This document shows, piece by piece, positions 37,672-40,226 of a DNA stretch of 40,226 nt. A program made the position numbers and the translations under genes. Origin of the DNA: Bacteroidales bacterium (GTDB lineage: Bacteria; Bacteroidota; Bacteroidia; Bacteroidales; WCHB1-69). The first letter of the stretch is position 1. The number at the start of each line of letters is the position of its first letter. The notes below the pieces were generated by a model, which did not search any database, was not told the DNA's origin, and was given only the letters and a program-made list of their open reading frames with translations. The stretch spans positions 1 to 40,226 of the forward strand of contig JAILCI010000049.1 of NCBI GenBank assembly GCA_024686335.1, written 5' to 3'.

Positions 37672-40226
37672 ATGATGAAGACTTGTTTAGATTATTTGAG
37701 GCATCTTAAGGGATTTTATCTTGTTTGCCTGTGTTTTTTCGGGGTCTTTGGTATCTCCTCATGTAAAAAAGCTCCTGACGGAGTCCTGTATGATACTGTC
37801 GTTTTACCTGATTATGCCAGTGTGACATCCTTGGGTGAATGGAATGAGGATACTCATGACACACTTGTCGTTGGCACGAAAGATGGTTTCCTCTATTATT
37901 TCTGCACAAAGAACAATCAATTTGGACAGAGACGTGACTCTGTGGGAGACAACCATAGTGTACATGTGGCCAAAAGATATAACAGTGATATCCTTTTCGT
38001 TGGAGTTAGTGATGAGGGACTTAAAAGATATGATACTAGAGATATGCGCAAGGAGCCGCGTCGATACCGCCTTCCGGGTAAGGATTATCAATATGCTGTA
38101 TATAAGATTCTTATTGATGGAGATACTATTCTTTGTGCAACATCTCAGGGCCTGGCGATGCTGGATTTGTCTTCTGATTGTGATTCGTTGTCGCTTTTGT
38201 ATCCTAAAAATGTGAGAGATGACTATAAGGCTACAGATGTAAGGTTTTTAGATAAAAACAGAGATAAACTGGAAGTGGTCTTTAGCAGCACGGTGATGCT
38301 GTTCCATAAGGGTAAGTACGACACTGTTTTGAGCAAAAGGGTAGAACCCACGGTCTTTTCCAGATTTAATGAAGTAAAGATTGGGGATCGTAAGTATATG
38401 TTTGAACCTGAAGATTACAATATTATTATAGCCTCTAAATCGGAGTATAGAGGTGTGCCCCATGATTTTGTCTCTGTCTTTTACGATTCATCCATTCAGG
38501 GGAACGATAATGGTCGGTTTATTGCTATTGCTGAAGATAACATCAACAATTCATTTGTCTTCAATAAAGAAGTTTATATAGGCAATAGAGATAGTGTCAC
38601 CTTGAATAGAAAATGGACCAAGACAGTCTCCAAAATACCATACCGTATTGTTGACATGTGCTTTGTTGGCGACACTTGTTTTTTATTGGCTAAAAAAGGT
38701 CGTGATGGTGTGGTTTATTATGGTGACAGTCATAAAGTTAGTCCTTGGGATTTTAAATTGGGTTATACTCCCCGAGTGAGATGTATGTGGTATGATTCTG
38801 ATTGGGGAAAGTTCTATTTTGCGTTAGGCTCAGGACTCTTAATCTATAATCCCCATACTGGAGAGCAAGTAACAATGTTGGATTCCATTCCGATCCAATG
38901 TTTTGCAAAAAGGAATAATGCTCTTTATATGGGAACGATGAGATATGGTGTGATTGTTCTTGATGAGAGTAATCGATGTATAGATACCGTTAAACCAGGA
39001 TGCAATATCCAAGATGTCGCAGTAAACAAGAATTCGCTGTATGTTTTGACTAATGACAGTATATTCAGGTATGATAATTCCAAACAACATTCACTTAAGC
39101 ATTCCTCCCCATTACCGTTTGGTATTACGCATTTGTATGCTGATGAAGACAAATTGATGGGTTGTACGGACAATGGTCTATTGTTTGAGTTGGACAAAGA
39201 TGCATGTAAAGGTTTGAACGAGAAGCTTGTTGGACGAGTGAATCCGAATGCAGTCTGTCTTGGAATAGATGATGTGATTGGGACAGATAAGGGCCTATTC
39301 TATCTGAGTAATGATGATGCGATGAGTGTTATTACCAAGGACTCTTCTTTAAGCACTCAGAAGTTGGTGCTAATTATTGTTGTTGCCGTTGTTGCATTTC
39401 TCCTGCTAATAGGGTGGTTGATTTATAGATATATCGTCTTGAAAAGGGAAAGCAAGAGAGAATTGGAGGCAAGGTTGTCGACGGAGCAGGAGAAATTGGA
39501 GGAAAAGTTGAAACAGTCCGAGGATAGCAAGGGAGAATTGGAGGCAAGGTTGTCGACAGAGCAAGGGAAATGGGAGGAAAAGTTGAAACAGTCTGAGGAT
39601 AGCAAGAGAGAATTGGAGGCAAGGTTGTCGACGGAGCAGGAGAAATTGGAGGAAAAGTTGAAACAGTCCGAGGATAGCAAGAGAGAATTGGAGGCAAGGT
39701 TGTCGACGGAGCAAGGGAAATGGGAGGAAAAGTTGAAACAGTCTGAGGATAGCAAGAGAGAATTGGAGGCAAGGTTGTCGACAGAGCAAGGGAAATGGGA
39801 GGAAAAGTTGAAACAGTCTGAGGATAGCAAGAGAGAATTGGAGGCAAGGTTGTCGACAGAGCAAGGGAAATGGGAGGAAAAGTTGAAACAGTCCGAGGAT
39901 AGCAAGAGAGAATTGGAGGCAAGGTTGTCGACGGAGCAGGAGAAATTGGAGGAAAAGTTGAAACAGTCCGAGGATAGCAAGAGAGAATTGGAGGCAAGGT
40001 TGTCGACGGAGCGGGAAAAATGGGAGGTAGAGAGGAAAGAGTCAGAGGATAAATTAAAGAGAGATTTTGAAAAGCTGAAAATAGAATTTCAATTTAATCC
40101 TTCGTTGGTTAACTACGAAAGGTTCAAATCTGTATCTGGTGAAGATTGGGTGTCAAAAAACATCAGAGATTATGGTTTAATTCGTGATGCATTGCTGGAT
40201 GAGATCTTGAATAAGAAGAATGACGG
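37672..40226 (+). CDS. Lipobox/propeller/TM/coiled-coil envelope protein, cut by the window end
   Basis: The frame runs from ATG 37672 to the window end (851 codons, no stop). Residues 1-31 are a lipoprotein-type signal (hydrophobic FYLVCLCFFGVFG, then ISSCKK with Cys31). About 500 residues follow with short repeated beta segments such as TLVVGTKDGFLYYF, ILFVGVSDEGLKRYD, ILCATSQGLAMLDL and LYMGTMRYGVIVLDE, like the ligand-binding propellers of Bacteroidota hybrid sensors. One TM helix lies at about 567-588 (LVLIIVVAVVAFLLLIGWLIY). Then eight 25-residue repeats form a coiled coil (about 594-793). A less repetitive stretch ends with WVSKNIRDYGLIRDALLDEIL. The N-terminus would be lipidated or cleaved outside, with the coiled coil in the cytoplasm. 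No kinase or DNA-binding domain is seen before the cut. Confidence 0.8.
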   Translation, partial: MMKTCLDYLRHLKGFYLVCLCFFGVFGISSCKKAPDGVLYDTVVLPDYASVTSLGEWNEDTHDTLVVGTKDGFLYYFCTKNNQFGQRRDSVGDNHSVHVAKRYNSDILFVGVSDEGLKRYDTRDMRKEPRRYRLPGKDYQYAVYKILIDGDTILCATSQGLAMLDLSSDCDSLSLLYPKNVRDDYKATDVRFLDKNRDKLEVVFSSTVMLFHKGKYDTVLSKRVEPTVFSRFNEVKIGDRKYMFEPEDYNIIIASKSEYRGVPHDFVSVFYDSSIQGNDNGRFIAIAEDNINNSFVFNKEVYIGNRDSVTLNRKWTKTVSKIPYRIVDMCFVGDTCFLLAKKGRDGVVYYGDSHKVSPWDFKLGYTPRVRCMWYDSDWGKFYFALGSGLLIYNPHTGEQVTMLDSIPIQCFAKRNNALYMGTMRYGVIVLDESNRCIDTVKPGCNIQDVAVNKNSLYVLTNDSIFRYDNSKQHSLKHSSPLPFGITHLYADEDKLMGCTDNGLLFELDKDACKGLNEKLVGRVNPNAVCLGIDDVIGTDKGLFYLSNDDAMSVITKDSSLSTQKLVLIIVVAVVAFLLLIGWLIYRYIVLKRESKRELEARLSTEQEKLEEKLKQSEDSKGELEARLSTEQGKWEEKLKQSEDSKRELEARLSTEQEKLEEKLKQSEDSKRELEARLSTEQGKWEEKLKQSEDSKRELEARLSTEQGKWEEKLKQSEDSKRELEARLSTEQGKWEEKLKQSEDSKRELEARLSTEQEKLEEKLKQSEDSKRELEARLSTEREKWEVERKESEDKLKRDFEKLKIEFQFNPSLVNYERFKSVSGEDWVSKNIRDYGLIRDALLDEILNKKND
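39451..40050 (+). repeat. Eight 75-bp coding repeats (25-residue coiled-coil unit)
   Basis: Units start at 39451, 39526, 39601, 39676, 39751, 39826, 39901 and 39976. The pattern is SKRELEARLSTEQ-(EKL or GKW)-EEKLKQSED. Units 1, 3 and 7 carry EKL; units 2, 4, 5 and 6 carry GKW; unit 8 diverges into KWEVERKESEDK. Twenty-five residues equal 7+7+11, so the coil would combine heptads with a hendecad. Minus-strand frames here are products of the repeat. Confidence 0.95.

Noticed and set aside
39374-39997. Minus-strand frames of 152-207 codons over the coiled-coil repeats
   Set aside because: They are proline/serine/leucine-rich mirror images of the 75-bp coding repeats.

Overview
The window looks like chromosomal DNA from a member of the Bacteroidota, most likely an uncultured Bacteroidales. 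Supporting signs are two secreted proteins with C-terminal type IX secretion (T9SS type A) sorting domains, promoters of the TTTG-N19/20-TAnnTTTG type, AT-rich leaders without clear Shine-Dalgarno sequences, a TlpA-like thioredoxin, an SDR-type L-threonine dehydrogenase, a folK-deoxynucleoside kinase pair and a DUF3822-rsmD-pth block. Species cannot be read from the sequence.

Layout. 1-1340: remnants of an RHS/polymorphic-toxin locus, namely a frameshifted RHS tip, a membrane protein placed like an immunity gene, and a second RHS core fragment. The two fragments share a 50-bp direct repeat and are in circularly permuted order. 1357-7202: tsaE, an alanine-dehydrogenase-like protein without its NAD-binding domain, and the chaperone genes clpB and htpG. 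7203-7997: tandem 177-bp palindromic repeats, then the ribosomal promoter. 7998-10783: rplM-rpsI-rpsB-tsf. 10898-21518: a 2899-residue secreted surface protein with twelve 52-residue repeats, and a 602-residue secreted protein, both with T9SS signals. 21519-22188: dispersed palindromic repeats. 22189-26670: a small ORF, folK, deoxynucleoside kinase, a membrane-anchored protein, DUF3822, rsmD, pth and an outer-membrane beta-barrel protein. 26759-26936: two tandem tRNA-Val(UAC) genes. 27039-32017: TlpA-like thioredoxin, threonine dehydrogenase (minus strand), a class V aminotransferase/cysteine desulfurase-like protein and an EamA transporter.

32055-40226 is the most unusual part. Six tightly spaced minus-strand genes (37305 down to 32055) encode a secreted repeat protein (A1), a two-TM protein (B1), a 54-residue membrane miniprotein that I found by reading the intergenic gap, a second two-TM protein (B2, paralogue of B1), a second secreted protein (A2, paralogue of A1), and a pseudokinase fused to a classic AAA+ ATPase. 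Divergent from them is a large plus-strand gene, cut by the window end. It encodes a lipobox-like signal sequence, a probable periplasmic beta-propeller, one TM helix and a cytoplasmic coiled coil made of eight 25-residue repeats. I infer that the two units form one envelope-spanning signalling or remodelling system: periplasmic A and propeller parts, membrane B parts and miniprotein, and a cytoplasmic pseudokinase-AAA+ motor. I do not recognise it as a described system. The inference rests on gene order, paralogy and topology only.

All calls come from reading the sequence by eye. No database search or structure prediction was run.
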